Counted from the stretch's first letter, positions 42,551 to 52,264 are shown. The stretch: DNA of 64,000 nt from DATKZH01 sp035528065 (GCA_035528065.1 DATKZH010000341.1:10918-74917); one strand, 5' to 3'. Numbers and translations are program-made. Notes: generated by a model not told the origin, from the letters alone.

Positions 42551-44020
42551 TTACCCACTTCTTGCCTCGAACATCTTCGAGAAGATGTCGTAGCATCGCG
42601 CGTCATCCGGCTCGCCGACGGAGAGAATCGGATGGCTTTCCAGGTAAACCGTGGTGATATCGTCCACCGGGATGTCGACGAGGACACGCGTTGCGCATCC
42701 ACCGGTCGGCGGACACGTCGGCGATTCGATGACCGTTCCGGTGTAGTACCGAATCTTGCTTTCCGAATACATCTTGGCCAGGATGACCGGCGTCTTCGGC
42801 GTCCATTGCACGTCCAACGCGGGCGTTTTGGGCAGATGATGGAAAAAGGGGCGCACCTTGTATTCTTGAGCCGGTGCGCCGGGGCCGTTCAACTTGGTTG
42901 CGCAGGTGCAATGCGTGGCAAAATAGTGGTTGCGAACCTCATCGTACTCCGAGTTGTGCTCGAAGCCGGGGCGGCCGAAAAGGTAGCGGTTGAGCAACAT
43001 GGTCATGGTCGCGGTGACGTCGTTCTCACAACCACAAGTGGCAGTCAAGTCGCCGTTGTTGATCGAGAAGCTCACGCACGGCTTGCGATGCTGAAGCATC
43101 AGGCAGTCAATCGTGATTCCGTCCGCGTCGTAGCGGTCCAGAAGCGTGCGAACGGCCTGGTGGGCGCGGAATGCCTCGACGAAATATTGGTCCGTGACGT
43201 CCATGACTTCCACGGCATCGCGCTTGAATTGCATCGCGGCTGCCTTCATCGCTTCGTCCGGCTCGATCGAATCGAACAAGCCGTTGTATTCTCCGGCGGG
43301 GATGGAGACAACTTCCGTTCCCAGGCGACCGTACGTCGATTTCGTGACGTCGCTGTACTTCCCAACACGCAGCACTCGACTCTGAGCCAGCATCTTCTTC
43401 GCGTGGACGGCGCGGAGCGACCGGTCAATTTCTTCCCAGTTCTCGATCGAGTGGATGAAGTGCAGCCCCTTCGCGGTGGTCAGCTCAGCCGGCGGCAGAT
43501 GGTGACTCGCACCGGTTGGAAGGTAGACAATCGCCGGAGCGTCGGTCCCGTAGGCAATCCTACGGCCTTTCTTGGCCGAGGCGCCTGAAAGGCAGAACAC
43601 CAGCGTTGCGTCGGGAGCCGTCGGACCGGTTTCGGCAATATACCGGTCGACCTCGACGTCGGTCGTGAGCACCTTGGGGGCGAAGTCGATCTGCATCCCG
43701 ATCCGCTTGCCCATCTCGCGGACTTTCTCCGTGAACTTCTGCTGCTGGTCCGCGTGACGATACTGGTTGCCCGGGTAGGGATGCCAGTGATGCTCTTGCC
43801 AGGACGCCTCCGCTTTCCCCTGGTCGCAATCTTCGGGCAACGGATACAGGAAAACCGCCTTCACCACGGCCGGCCTTTTCTCACGCTTGGCTGCGTCTGC
43901 GGTTTCTACTTCTGCATCTTCGCCCGCACGGAGCAACGAAGTAGACAGAAGTGACGCTGCAAGAGAGCCGCCTACCATGAACTGGCGACGACTCAAGCCT
44001 CGGAAACATGAGTCACACAT
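42551..44020 (-). CDS. Tat-exported fucose/arabinose isomerase-like protein
   Basis: A 489-residue protein. A twin-arginine signal lies at residues 8-30 (G-L-S-R-R-Q-F-M-V-G-G-S-L). The remainder resembles the L-fucose/L-arabinose isomerase superfamily: a Rossmann-like N-terminal half, and a C-terminal half with Y-D-A-D-G-I-T-I-D-C, C-G-C331-E332-N-D334 followed by T-M-T-M-L-L-N-R-Y-L-F-G-R-P, and A-T-H-C. In the family the acidic residue near C-E-x-D and the histidine of H-C bind the catalytic metal. Isomerases are normally cytoplasmic, so export of a cofactor-bearing relative is unusual. The start at 44020 opens the Tat signal; the frame is open back to 44146. Catalytic activity is not established. 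Confidence 0.72.
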   Translation of the reverse strand: MCDSCFRGLSRRQFMVGGSLAASLLSTSLLRAGEDAEVETADAAKREKRPAVVKAVFLYPLPEDCDQGKAEASWQEHHWHPYPGNQYRHADQQQKFTEKVREMGKRIGMQIDFAPKVLTTDVEVDRYIAETGPTAPDATLVFCLSGASAKKGRRIAYGTDAPAIVYLPTGASHHLPPAELTTAKGLHFIHSIENWEEIDRSLRAVHAKKMLAQSRVLRVGKYSDVTKSTYGRLGTEVVSIPAGEYNGLFDSIEPDEAMKAAAMQFKRDAVEVMDVTDQYFVEAFRAHQAVRTLLDRYDADGITIDCLMLQHRKPCVSFSINNGDLTATCGCENDVTATMTMLLNRYLFGRPGFEHNSEYDEVRNHYFATHCTCATKLNGPGAPAQEYKVRPFFHHLPKTPALDVQWTPKTPVILAKMYSESKIRYYTGTVIESPTCPPTGGCATRVLVDIPVDDITTVYLESHPILSVGEPDDARCYDIFSKMFEARSG

Positions 44021-44508
44021 AAGAACGACCCCATCTGCTACTGGTGTCAGGATTTGGCAATAACGTGGAAGACACCTTCTCCAACATTTCCCATTTGCTC
44101 TCCGCCCGGACCCGATCCGGAGCGACCGTGCTGACCATCTTATCACGGCGCCCCTCCATGTCGAACGACCCTGCTTGCTACACTCCTCAGAGGGGTGCGG
44201 TCTTGCCGCGGTGGCTCATCGGACTCTTGCCCCCGATGACACCGGAGCCACACCGGTTCGTGACACAGGGGATGCGAAAGCCCTCACTCCGCTACACCCG
44301 CGACCGAACGCCCAACGTTGTGTCGACCAAAGGCCCTACCGGACGGGCGGATTCTGGAGCTTCGCAGTACGCGGCTTCGGTCAATCCTCCCGCCGAACCC
44401 GCCCAGCCAATCGGCACGCCTCCCGCCCAGCCTCGGTCTGCGTCCGCCCTTGGGCCGAGATTGTGCGCGCGTGCCGGCGATGCCCCCATGGACCACTCAG
44501 AGTGGACG
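44021..44508. other. Intergenic region, nothing recognised
   Basis: No convincing gene on either strand. It probably carries the promoter of the isomerase-like gene and the 3' end of the ferredoxin transcript. Confidence 0.45.
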
Positions 44509-44958
44509 CTAGTCCGCCTCCGTGAGCGGGCGTTGCATGATCAGATACTCCTTGACGATCTTGCCGCCGACAAGATGTTCCGTGATGATCCGCTCCAATA
44601 CCGGAGGATCACAGCGACCGTACCACGCACCCTCCGGATAGACGACGGCCACCGGGCCGCCGATGCAGATCCGCAGGCAGTTGGCTTTCGTGCGATAGAC
44701 TCCGCCGGCCCCCGTCAAGCCCAGTTCGTCCAGCCGGCGCTTCAGGTAGTGCCAGGCTTCGAGCGACTGTTCTCTGCTGGAGCATTTCGGATTGGCCTGG
44801 TCGCAGCAGAGGAGAATGTGGCGTCGAATGCCGGGGATGCCCCTGGTTTGAGCCACACGACGTTGCCTGGCAAGCGTCTCGGCGAGTTCGCTCGACTCTT
44901 CCATCAGAAATACCTCGTCCTTGGCGGGCCGTCCGGAGAACCAGTCCCGTAGTCCCAT
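44509..44958 (-). CDS. [2Fe-2S] ferredoxin of thioredoxin-like fold
   Basis: A 149-residue cytoplasmic protein. After a charged 45-residue N-terminus comes R-R-H-I-L-L-C51-C52-D-Q-A-N-P-K-C59, then a helix with L-K-R-R-L-D-E-L-G-L, and the second cluster A-N-C94-L-R-I-C98-I-G-G-P-V-A-V-V-Y-P-E-G. The spacing and the G-P-x-x-x-V-Y-P-E-G loop are typical of Shethna-type (2Fe-2S) ferredoxins, small electron carriers also used in NuoE-like subunits. The ATG at 44958 was chosen; a TTG at 44979 is possible. It lies on the same strand as the isomerase-like gene but 488 bases away, so a shared operon is unlikely. Confidence 0.88.
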   Translation of the reverse strand: MGLRDWFSGRPAKDEVFLMEESSELAETLARQRRVAQTRGIPGIRRHILLCCDQANPKCSSREQSLEAWHYLKRRLDELGLTGAGGVYRTKANCLRICIGGPVAVVYPEGAWYGRCDPPVLERIITEHLVGGKIVKEYLIMQRPLTEAD

Positions 44959-45197
44959 TGAAACAAGCTCCGCGGACAAGAAAATCAGTCGTCAGCGGCC
45001 AGGATAGCGGGAGCCGGAGCGGGCATCAACGGGTTGACACCGGAAGCCATCAGTGGACACTGGCAGCAAATGGCAAAAGCGCTCGAAGGGAGATGGGCCG
45101 AGCGGACTGTTTCAGGCGTACCTCGGACTGATGGTCAAGAGACCGGGCCAGATTGCAGCCGAGCAACACCTCAGCGATTGTGGATAGGAGCCAAGTC

Positions 45198-47303
45198 TTG
45201 AACGGACAACTGCTGTTGACGCTGCTGGCGGGCGTGGTGCCATGTGGAGAGCACGTCGCTGCCACGGATTGGCAGGCGGCCGATCAGCCGGACCTGAAGG
45301 ACCAGCTCGTCAAGGCACCAACGCTCAAGCCTGAATCGCTTGCAGCTCCGGCCCGAGGCGTGACGAGCTGGACGTTTCAACTCATCCCCAACCCCGACGG
45401 CAAGACGTACGACGCGTTGCAGTGGTACTTCAAGTCCTACTCGGGGCCTACTTGGCTCTATGCCTGCGACCTCGGCACGGGGGACGTGAAAAAACAGCGA
45501 TTTCCCGACCGCCGGCAGATCCACATGCACGGCGGCGTGCTCGCGCCTGACGGCAAGTACTATATCGTCACGCCCGACTGGAACGCGGGGATGAACCTCT
45601 TCGTGTACGACCCGGCCACCAACCTGCTTGAGGACCGCGGCATCTTGGTGCCCAACCTGGTCGGCGAAACGCGACGGCTGACGCTGGGGCCCGACGGTCT
45701 CATCTACGGTACGGGCAACTACCGCGACCCCAACAAGGCGGGTGCCTATTGCTACGATTGGAGGACGGACAAGCTGGTGCGAGACTACGGTCCCGTTGGG
45801 CCCGACCACGCGCCTCACGGGGCCTGGGGCTACTGGATCGGCGTCGACGACCAGTACCTCTACGTGGCCAGCGGCAAGATCCCCTGGTATCTCGTGGCCG
45901 TCAACATCAAGACCGGCGAAGAGAAGTTGCTGGCGCAAACGAAGCCCGGCGGCAACATCTCCGTCTCGCCGATGAACGGTGGGGCACGGGCCACGGTGCA
46001 GCGTGAGCCGGAGGCACGTCAGGAACACTTCTGGCTCTACCGCGGTGAAATGATTCCGAAAACCGACAACGACCCGCCCTGGACGTCGTTCCAGTCGCCG
46101 TGGGATGAAGCTCCGCCGAAGCCGGAGGTCTACCGTGGGCAAGTGGACCCGGCGGAAGGGAAGGCGTATCTCTGGTGGCGCTCCGCCGAGGACGCCGCGC
46201 GGACGCCCAAGCCTGTACGCCCGGAGGCGAAGCCGGAGGATCTGGGCTGGAGGTGCTTGGAGCTGCCGGACGTGGAGACCTATCCACTCGCGATTCACCG
46301 CCTGGTTCCGCTGCCGGACGGCCGCCTGTTCGGCACGGCCCAGGCTTACAGCGGCCGCTTCCTCTTCGATCCCAAGACCGGTCAAGGGACTCCGCTCGGC
46401 AACGGCGGCCCGAGCATCTACGCCTTGGCCGTGTTCGGCGACAAGCTCTACTGGAGCGGCTATCCGAGCGGGCCGGTCGACCAGTTCGATCCCTCACGTC
46501 CGTGGACGCTGCTCAAAGGGGGGCCGCCCGGCCAAGAGCCGCCCGACATCAAGTCCCCCCAGAGCAACCCTCGCCGCGTGGTCGACTCGCTTTTCAAAGA
46601 GACTCGCGTCAAGAAGGTGTTCAGCGCCGTGGTTGGCGCTGACCGGCGCCTTTACCTCGGCGGCGCCGGCATCCGCGACTATGCCGGCGGCAGCTTGGCG
46701 TGGCTCGATCCCGAGTCCGGTGAGTTCGGCGGTATGTGGCGACCGTTCAGCGGCTATCGCATCTACTGGCTCACCACGGCGCTCGACCGTCGCTACATTG
46801 TCGCGTCCACCGAGACGGCGACGGATGAGCTGAAGGGCGATGTTCGGCCGGAGAGCGGGAAGCTCTTCGTGTGGGACACGGAGGAGGAGAAGATCGTGCG
46901 CGACTTCGTGCCCGTGCCGAATGCGCCCAAAGCGGGGCCCGTGGTCGAGGTTGCGCCCGGGCTGCTGCTCGGTACGACGGAAGACCCCGACGTGGACGAC
47001 GGCGGACTCCTGTACGGCGCCGACGTCCGTACCGGCGAAGTCCTTTTCACGAAGAAGCTGCCCGATACGCTACGGTTCGTTTGGGGGCATGGCACCACAC
47101 AATGGGATTATGTCAAAGGGCCGGACGGAAACGTTTACACGTACCTCGGCAACGTGCTGGTCCGAATCCGTCCTGCCAACGCGAAGATTGAGATTTTGGG
47201 CCGGCTGGGCCGCCCCGGACGCTTGTGCTTCGTGGGTAACGATTTGTACCTTGCCGGTGACGAGCCGGTCCGGCGGCTGACGGGTATCGCAGAGAATTAT
47301 TGA
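45198..47303 (+). CDS. Secreted beta-propeller protein, unknown function
   Basis: A 701-residue protein with an N-terminal signal peptide (L-L-L-T-L-L-A-G-V-V-P-C, residues 4-15). The body is beta-rich with repeated propeller-like blades: P-D-G-K-Y-Y-I-V-T-P-D, G-P-D-G-L-I-Y-G-T-G-N, D-D-Q-Y-L-Y-V-A-S-G, L-P-D-G-R-L-F-G-T-A, G-A-D-R-R-L-Y-L-G-G and G-P-D-G-N-V-Y-T-Y-L-G. The blades resemble SMP-30/PQQ-like propellers that bind sugars or carry out hydrolysis outside the cell, but I see no complete active site. The start is a TTG: AGGAG lies 7 bases before it and it opens the signal peptide. The 85-bp palindrome copy 2 begins 5 bases after the stop. Confidence 0.72.
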   Translation: MNGQLLLTLLAGVVPCGEHVAATDWQAADQPDLKDQLVKAPTLKPESLAAPARGVTSWTFQLIPNPDGKTYDALQWYFKSYSGPTWLYACDLGTGDVKKQRFPDRRQIHMHGGVLAPDGKYYIVTPDWNAGMNLFVYDPATNLLEDRGILVPNLVGETRRLTLGPDGLIYGTGNYRDPNKAGAYCYDWRTDKLVRDYGPVGPDHAPHGAWGYWIGVDDQYLYVASGKIPWYLVAVNIKTGEEKLLAQTKPGGNISVSPMNGGARATVQREPEARQEHFWLYRGEMIPKTDNDPPWTSFQSPWDEAPPKPEVYRGQVDPAEGKAYLWWRSAEDAARTPKPVRPEAKPEDLGWRCLELPDVETYPLAIHRLVPLPDGRLFGTAQAYSGRFLFDPKTGQGTPLGNGGPSIYALAVFGDKLYWSGYPSGPVDQFDPSRPWTLLKGGPPGQEPPDIKSPQSNPRRVVDSLFKETRVKKVFSAVVGADRRLYLGGAGIRDYAGGSLAWLDPESGEFGGMWRPFSGYRIYWLTTALDRRYIVASTETATDELKGDVRPESGKLFVWDTEEEKIVRDFVPVPNAPKAGPVVEVAPGLLLGTTEDPDVDDGGLLYGADVRTGEVLFTKKLPDTLRFVWGHGTTQWDYVKGPDGNVYTYLGNVLVRIRPANAKIEILGRLGRPGRLCFVGNDLYLAGDEPVRRLTGIAENY

Positions 47304-47307
47304 CGCC

Positions 47308-47392
47308 TGCATAGCCAATGAACGGAGGACGACCAACGGGAGCCCGGTTTTCCGGGCATTCCGGTTTACCCCACCGATCATTGACAATTCAA
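47308..47392. repeat. 85-bp imperfect palindrome, copy 2
   Basis: It starts with the same TGCATAGCCAATGA and CGGAGG words as copy 1 and ends with a GATCATTG.CAAT.CAA match. The centre differs but again pairs with itself as GCCCGG-TTTT-CCGGGC. It lies 5 bases after a stop codon and may act as a transcript end. Confidence 0.8.
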
Positions 47393-47756
47393 CTTCCCGG
47401 TTTCCACTTCGAAAACCGAGGGCCGCCGCGCAGCGCGGCCCGACAAATCGGGAGTTTATTCCTCGGTGCAAGCATCACGCCCCGGACCACGGATTTTCCG
47501 AACCCAAATGAACAATCCGGGCTAGTGCTCGAACGGCCTCGGCGCGCTCGCGGGGGGCCTCGGCCGGTTCTTCGAGCGGCGGGACGAGCTCCGCAGTTGC
47601 CAAACCGGCAATCGGGCCTGAGGCTCAGGGCAGATAGCTCACCCCCGGACTGACCAGAGGCTCGACGCGGCCGCTTCCCATGCGGTGAACCGCCGGCGTC
47701 GTCACCGATTCGCCCATCAGCGCACTGCGGCTGATCAACCTGATTCGAGTGAATCG
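47393..47756. other. Intergenic region, no gene
   Basis: Between two convergent genes. No coding sequence or RNA is recognised. Confidence 0.5.
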
Positions 47757-48959
47757 TCAGGGCCGATAGGAGTCGTATTGTTGGGGGGGCACCGGCGGAA
47801 GGGGACTGACCATCGGGATCCCGGTGCGGCTCGTCGCCCTGCCTTGCGTCGGCCAGCCGATCGACGTGGGCGGCGGCAGCGGCGCAACGTTGGAGAATCC
47901 CGGTCGGGCGGGAGGCTGGCCGGGTGCCGGCGCCTCGACGGTCGGTCGTGGCCCCTCGACGTTTGGTCGGTCGGGCATGGGCGGAAGCCGGCTCTCGGAA
48001 GGCTGGTATGCCCAGGGGCGTGATTTCTCTCCAAGCATTGGGCGCTGCGGAGCGATCGGGACCGCGGCGCTACGCGGGGCCTCAAGCTCGCGTTGAGACA
48101 GAATCGGATCGCTCGGGGCGGCCCGGAACACGACGTCGGGCTGTCTTTCGGAAGCGATTCGAGGTGCCGACTCGGCGATCGAGGCCGGCTCGCGTCCCAG
48201 CTTGGCGAGCCAGAGTCGGGCCTCTGCCAAAGCAGGGTCCTTCTCCAGCGCCTTGGCGAAATGCGCCGCCGCAGCCTCCGAATCGCCCTTCTTCTGGAGG
48301 ATGTATCCGACGTTGTAGTGGGCCACGGCCTCCTCTTGCACCGCCATCAAGTGCGACACGGCGGCGTCGACCTTGCCGGTCTCCACCAGCACCATCGCCA
48401 TGTTATTGCGATACAGCCACTTCTTCGGGTCCATTTTGATCGCTTGTCCCAGAGCACTCATCGACTCGCTGAACTTCCGCTGCCGGGCGAGGCACAAGCC
48501 GAGGTCGTTGAAGATCGAGGCGTTCTTCGGATGGGCCTTGGCAGCCCGTTGGTAGAGCTGCGTTGCCTCGGCCATCTGGCCTTGCCGGTCTTTGAGGCGG
48601 GCGTAGCCCACCAGGGCGTCGGCGTGCCGCGAATCGATCTGAAGAGCCTTCTGATAGAGCCCCTCGGCTTCCGCGGTCTTGCCCGACTGTTCCGACAACC
48701 GCGCCGCGGCCACGTACAAATCGGGGCTCGGCTTCGCCTTGGTCGCCAGCGAGATCGGGTCCGCCGCGGGCTCGACGCTCGTCGACCCGGCCACCTTGGC
48801 GGAGAATTCCGCCGGGCTGAGGAGCCTCGCACCCGAATCACCCTTTCCCCAGGGAAGACTGAAACCGGCACCGTCCGAACCCGGTGCAAGACTGCAGCCC
48901 CCGACGAACATGACGAGGGCCAAGGCAATCGCCGGGAGTTTGAATGAGGCCTCTTGCAC
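47757..48959 (-). CDS. TPR lipoprotein with proline-rich tail
   Basis: A 400-residue lipoprotein. The signal ends in the lipobox F-V-G-G-C (Cys22). Residues 70-260 hold about five TPRs: A-E-A-E-G-L-Y-Q-K-A-L-Q-I-D-S, A-T-Q-L-Y-Q-R-A-A-K-A-H-P-K-N, S-M-S-A-L-G-Q-A-I-K-M-D-P-K and A-A-H-F-A-K-A-L-E-K-D-P. The last 130 residues are rich in Pro, Ser and Arg. The start is a GTG with GGAGG exactly 7 bases upstream; the longer frame to 49310 is shadow sequence. It probably acts as a scaffold on the membrane. The secreted protein at 49285-49848 lies upstream on the same strand, so they may be related in function. Confidence 0.82.
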   Translation of the reverse strand: MQEASFKLPAIALALVMFVGGCSLAPGSDGAGFSLPWGKGDSGARLLSPAEFSAKVAGSTSVEPAADPISLATKAKPSPDLYVAAARLSEQSGKTAEAEGLYQKALQIDSRHADALVGYARLKDRQGQMAEATQLYQRAAKAHPKNASIFNDLGLCLARQRKFSESMSALGQAIKMDPKKWLYRNNMAMVLVETGKVDAAVSHLMAVQEEAVAHYNVGYILQKKGDSEAAAAHFAKALEKDPALAEARLWLAKLGREPASIAESAPRIASERQPDVVFRAAPSDPILSQRELEAPRSAAVPIAPQRPMLGEKSRPWAYQPSESRLPPMPDRPNVEGPRPTVEAPAPGQPPARPGFSNVAPLPPPTSIGWPTQGRATSRTGIPMVSPLPPVPPQQYDSYRP

Positions 48960-49284
48960 CTGCAATCCTCCGTGATCCGAGCCTCCCCCGAACATCCACT
49001 CGTCCGTGAGGTCCTCGCCGGGGGGGTAGTTTCGAGAGTTGGACGCAGAATCTCGCTTATATCTAAAGATCGACCACGGGCCGGACGGTCCTGCACCGCA
49101 ACTGAGAAATTGAAGGGATTCGGCTGACTCTAGCGGTTGTAGCGGTCGTCCAAAAGGGCGGTCCGCAGGGAAGCCGTCCCGACGCCGGGCGACGGGTGCA
49201 CGCCGCGCGATCCCTCGGCTTGACGCAAAGCCAATACCCAACGCCGGTTGCAAAGATTGGCTACGCCGACGCGTGGTTGGCGTC

Positions 49285-49848
49285 TCACTCCGACGACTCG
49301 CCGCCACCACCAGCCGACGGGAGTCGAGGCTCGGGGGCCGAATCGAGCGACTTGCGGTCGATCATGTCGACGCGGGCCGCGGGCCAGCCCGTCGTATCCA
49401 CGTTCGTCTCCAGCACCGCCGGCAGTTGCCCGTCCTCGGCGAATCGGACTCCATACTCCTGGACCGCGGCGATCCTCGCGGCGGTGTCATCGGGCGAGTC
49501 GGCCTGGCGAACGTAGATGGTCCGGTGCTGTCGCGGGGCCTGGGTCATGATCCAGCGGACCTTCAGTTCACCCGACCGGTTCAGGGTGGCCGTCCCTTCT
49601 TCGAAGTGATGGTCTGCCACAAGGTTCTGGCGTCGCCAGCCGTTGTTGACCATCACCACGAACGGCGCTCGGACGGCTACGCGGTCGGGGCCGAGGAAGG
49701 GCTCCGGCCAGCAATTGTTCCGCTTCCAATCACGAGCCACGCTGTGCCAGAAAGCCTGCCAGGCGGAACACTGCTGCGCCTCCGCCGGAACCGCCTGAGC
49801 GAACACGGCCAGCACCACCAAACCCATGAGTACGCGGCGAACCATCAT
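49285..49848 (-). CDS. Secreted protein of unknown function
   Basis: A 187-residue exported protein. Residues 1-26 are a signal peptide ending A-E-A-Q-Q. The mature part starts with C-S-A-W-Q-A-F-W-H-S-V-A-R-D-W-K-R-N-N-C-W-P-E-P-F, then A-P-F-V-V-M-V-N-N-G-W-R-R-Q-N and D-H-H-F, and later strands with K-V-R-W-I-M-T-Q-A-P. The two cysteines could form a disulfide. I recall similar proteins in other planctomycetes but know of no function. AAGGA lies just before the first of two ATGs. A glycine-rich acidic tail ends the protein. Confidence 0.7.
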   Translation of the reverse strand: MMVRRVLMGLVVLAVFAQAVPAEAQQCSAWQAFWHSVARDWKRNNCWPEPFLGPDRVAVRAPFVVMVNNGWRRQNLVADHHFEEGTATLNRSGELKVRWIMTQAPRQHRTIYVRQADSPDDTAARIAAVQEYGVRFAEDGQLPAVLETNVDTTGWPAARVDMIDRKSLDSAPEPRLPSAGGGGESSE

Positions 49849-50560
49849 GTCTGTCCTTCCCTCGATTCCTTTCAGCCCTTCTGCGCGGATCGGCTGCGCG
49901 ATCTCCCACAGCCCCCGGTGGTTCACCATTTGGGAAGCCACCTCCCGACAAAGCCAGACCCGCTTTGACTCAATATCGGCACGAGGGTACAGCCAACTGC
50001 GGTGAGATCCCCAAAGGGAAAGGGCAGTAGAAGCCTCCTCGCCAACACAGACCCCGCTCTGTGGGGGACGTATAACCCCTCCCAGTGACCGATTCACCCA
50101 ACGCCTCTGACGATGCCGGAGCCTTGCACTGCCCGACCGGGCTTTCCGTTGCCATGCCCCCACATTGGCGGGCGTGACGATACGGGAGGGAAGTATGCCT
50201 TGGCCTGGGCACTTTCGCGCTGCAAGGGGCCTTGCAGGTTGGGAACGTCAGAGAACGCCGAGTAGGATGCCCTGGGACCTGCTCGTCACGAATGGGTCCT
50301 TTGATGAGGCGCCCGCGAAAGGGTATGACCTTGTGAGACTCGCGGACGTGATTCACGGCGAACGGTCCCTGGGCCATCTTGGGTGCAAACCTCCCGGCAG
50401 CCTCGCGCAGGAAGAATGCTGGTCGTGCCCCTCGCCCCCTCAACGGGGCCCGGATGTCGTCTCGCTCGTCATCCGAGCCCCGTGCCTGCTATGTAGTAAC
50501 ATCGCGCTCCAGCGCCATCGCAGCATACCAGACCCTGGGAGTGAGAAGTGCCAGACAGTT
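49849..50560. other. Intergenic region, nothing recognised
   Basis: About 700 bases without a supported gene. Frames on both strands are open but have unlikely composition for this genome. No tRNA or clear hairpin terminator is seen. Confidence 0.45.
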
Positions 50561-52264
50561 TTACGGCGACTGCTCCACCACGTTTCCCGTTCCGAGATCG
50601 ATGATCCCGTCTCCCACGTCTCCAACGAAGTGGTTATCGTTGGCCTGGGGCCCGAAGAAGACGGCTCCTGCTTCGTCGGCGGAGAAGCCGGCGAGATCGT
50701 TGTCGATGAAGACGTTTCGCTCGCAGGGGGTGTCGAATGCGTCGACGCTGATCGCCCACCCGCCGGTTCCCCGGATCACGTTGCGGGCGATCGTGTTTTC
50801 GTGGGACCCGATCCCGGCGGATGGTTTCAGTTGGACTCCGCCCGCATAGGCGGGTCCGGCGCTGTCGCATACGATCTCGTTATCCTCGACCGTGACCTCG
50901 CCGTTTCCGCAGCCGGACAGGCGCGCGCCCCAGGCGTCCAGTCCGCGGGCGAAGAGCTGGTTCTCTGCGATTTCTATCACCGGGAACTTGTTCCAAGGAT
51001 CGACGTAGGGCAGATAGACAAGGATGCAGTTCCCCCTCCAGTCGTCGAACACGGAATCCTTCGTCGGCGGGTACGGGAAGTAGCCGCCGTCGATCACGCA
51101 GTCCGCGATCCGCAGGTCGACGTTCGACCGATCGTAGACGACGCAGTTGCTTCCGCAGTTCGCAAACATCGAGCCCTCGATGCGGACGAAGTCGCCGGGG
51201 CTCTCCTTCGAAAGGTTGTACAAATAGACGGCGTGACCGCCGGGGAAAGGTCCGACCTTGTAGCGGTGCTGGGACGGATGCGCCCGGAAGTAGTACTCCT
51301 GCCAGGTCGGGCTCTGGTCGACCACGCAGCCTTCGATCAGATGCTTCCCGCCGCTGCTGGGCGAGCTCTGGATGCTGATCGCCCACGTGAACATGCCGAT
51401 CGTATTGTCTGCACCCAACTTGTGGAGGTGATAGGTGTGCCTTACGTCCACGTTCGAGACGAGCGTCCGACTCGGCGCGTAGTCGATCCTGATTCCGTTG
51501 CCGTACTGCCCGTAAAGGAGGCAATCGCTCACGGACAGGTCGACGTTAACGGGGCGGATGTGGAACGCCGCGTAGCCACCGTAGACGACGGATTTCGTGC
51601 TTCTCACGCCGAAGCCCTGGTCCGGGTCGTACTCACTGCCGGTTGGATAGTCCTCGGGAAGCCATTTCGCATCGAACGCCGGGTTCGTGTCGGGGCTGGC
51701 TGCGGGGTCGAAGTTTGGGGTGTATGCGAAGAACTGCTCCTCGCCGTCCGGCGTCATCTCGCCCTGGATCTCGACGGGCCTTCGCACGGAGATCTCTCCG
51801 AAGCCCGTGCTGAACCGTTTCTGGTCCGTGGCCAGCATATAATTCACCGGGAAGACCGGATCCTTGTTGGTGATTTCCGTGCCCGCGGCAAGGCCGAGGT
51901 TGAACGCGGTGAAGGCGCCCTCTGCGTAGCCGCCATCCGCGATCTTGTCCAGTCGCCGCGCTTTCAGCACGACCGTACAGTTGCCGTCCGTAGGTTTCCC
52001 GAAAAAGACCGGCCTCGCGGCGGGTTGGTTGTCCGGGACGGTGGGGAACGGAAACGGCAGATCGCCGGTCGCGTACGGAGCGCCGTTCACGCCCAGCCAG
52101 AGGGCGTAGAAGTCATCCGGAAATACCCCTTGGGGATAGACCCAGATTTCGCCGGGCGGCGGCGCGGGCATGTTGTACTTGTCCTGGCCGACCGCCAGGC
52201 CGGCGCCGGCCGCGAGTGCGGCTACTGCGATCAGCATTCTCAGCATTTTCGTAGTGCGATTCAT
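50561..52264 (-). CDS. Secreted right-handed beta-helix protein
   Basis: A 567-residue exported protein: signal peptide residues 1-26, a 120-residue N-terminal domain with V-Y-P-Q-G-V-F-P-D-D, and parallel beta-helix coils from about residue 180. Coil landmarks include V-D-L-S-V-S-D-C-L-L-Y, H-L-I-E-G-C-V-V-D, V-R-I-E-G-S-M-F-A-N-C, V-D-L-R-I-A-D-C-V-I-D-G-G and E-I-A-E-N-Q-L-F-A-R. The last part, G-S-H-E-N-T-I-A-R-N-V-I-R-G-T-G, is typical of pectate-lyase/NosD-like helices. Such folds bind or cleave polysaccharides; no catalytic site is evident. AAGGAGACAG lies before the start. It follows the small secreted paralogs on the same strand but does not share their leader. Confidence 0.8.
   Translation of the reverse strand: MNRTTKMLRMLIAVAALAAGAGLAVGQDKYNMPAPPPGEIWVYPQGVFPDDFYALWLGVNGAPYATGDLPFPFPTVPDNQPAARPVFFGKPTDGNCTVVLKARRLDKIADGGYAEGAFTAFNLGLAAGTEITNKDPVFPVNYMLATDQKRFSTGFGEISVRRPVEIQGEMTPDGEEQFFAYTPNFDPAASPDTNPAFDAKWLPEDYPTGSEYDPDQGFGVRSTKSVVYGGYAAFHIRPVNVDLSVSDCLLYGQYGNGIRIDYAPSRTLVSNVDVRHTYHLHKLGADNTIGMFTWAISIQSSPSSGGKHLIEGCVVDQSPTWQEYYFRAHPSQHRYKVGPFPGGHAVYLYNLSKESPGDFVRIEGSMFANCGSNCVVYDRSNVDLRIADCVIDGGYFPYPPTKDSVFDDWRGNCILVYLPYVDPWNKFPVIEIAENQLFARGLDAWGARLSGCGNGEVTVEDNEIVCDSAGPAYAGGVQLKPSAGIGSHENTIARNVIRGTGGWAISVDAFDTPCERNVFIDNDLAGFSADEAGAVFFGPQANDNHFVGDVGDGIIDLGTGNVVEQSP

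Noticed and set aside
42459..47392. Integron attC sites as an explanation of the 85-bp palindromes
   Set aside because: Size and palindromy fit, but the R' and R'' core sites (GTTRRRY / RYYYAAC) are not at the ends and no integrase or cassette array is present.
49970..50443. 157-codon minus-strand ORF between the secreted protein and the beta-helix gene
   Set aside because: No domain, unlikely composition and no ribosome binding site; it overlaps another open frame of equal quality.
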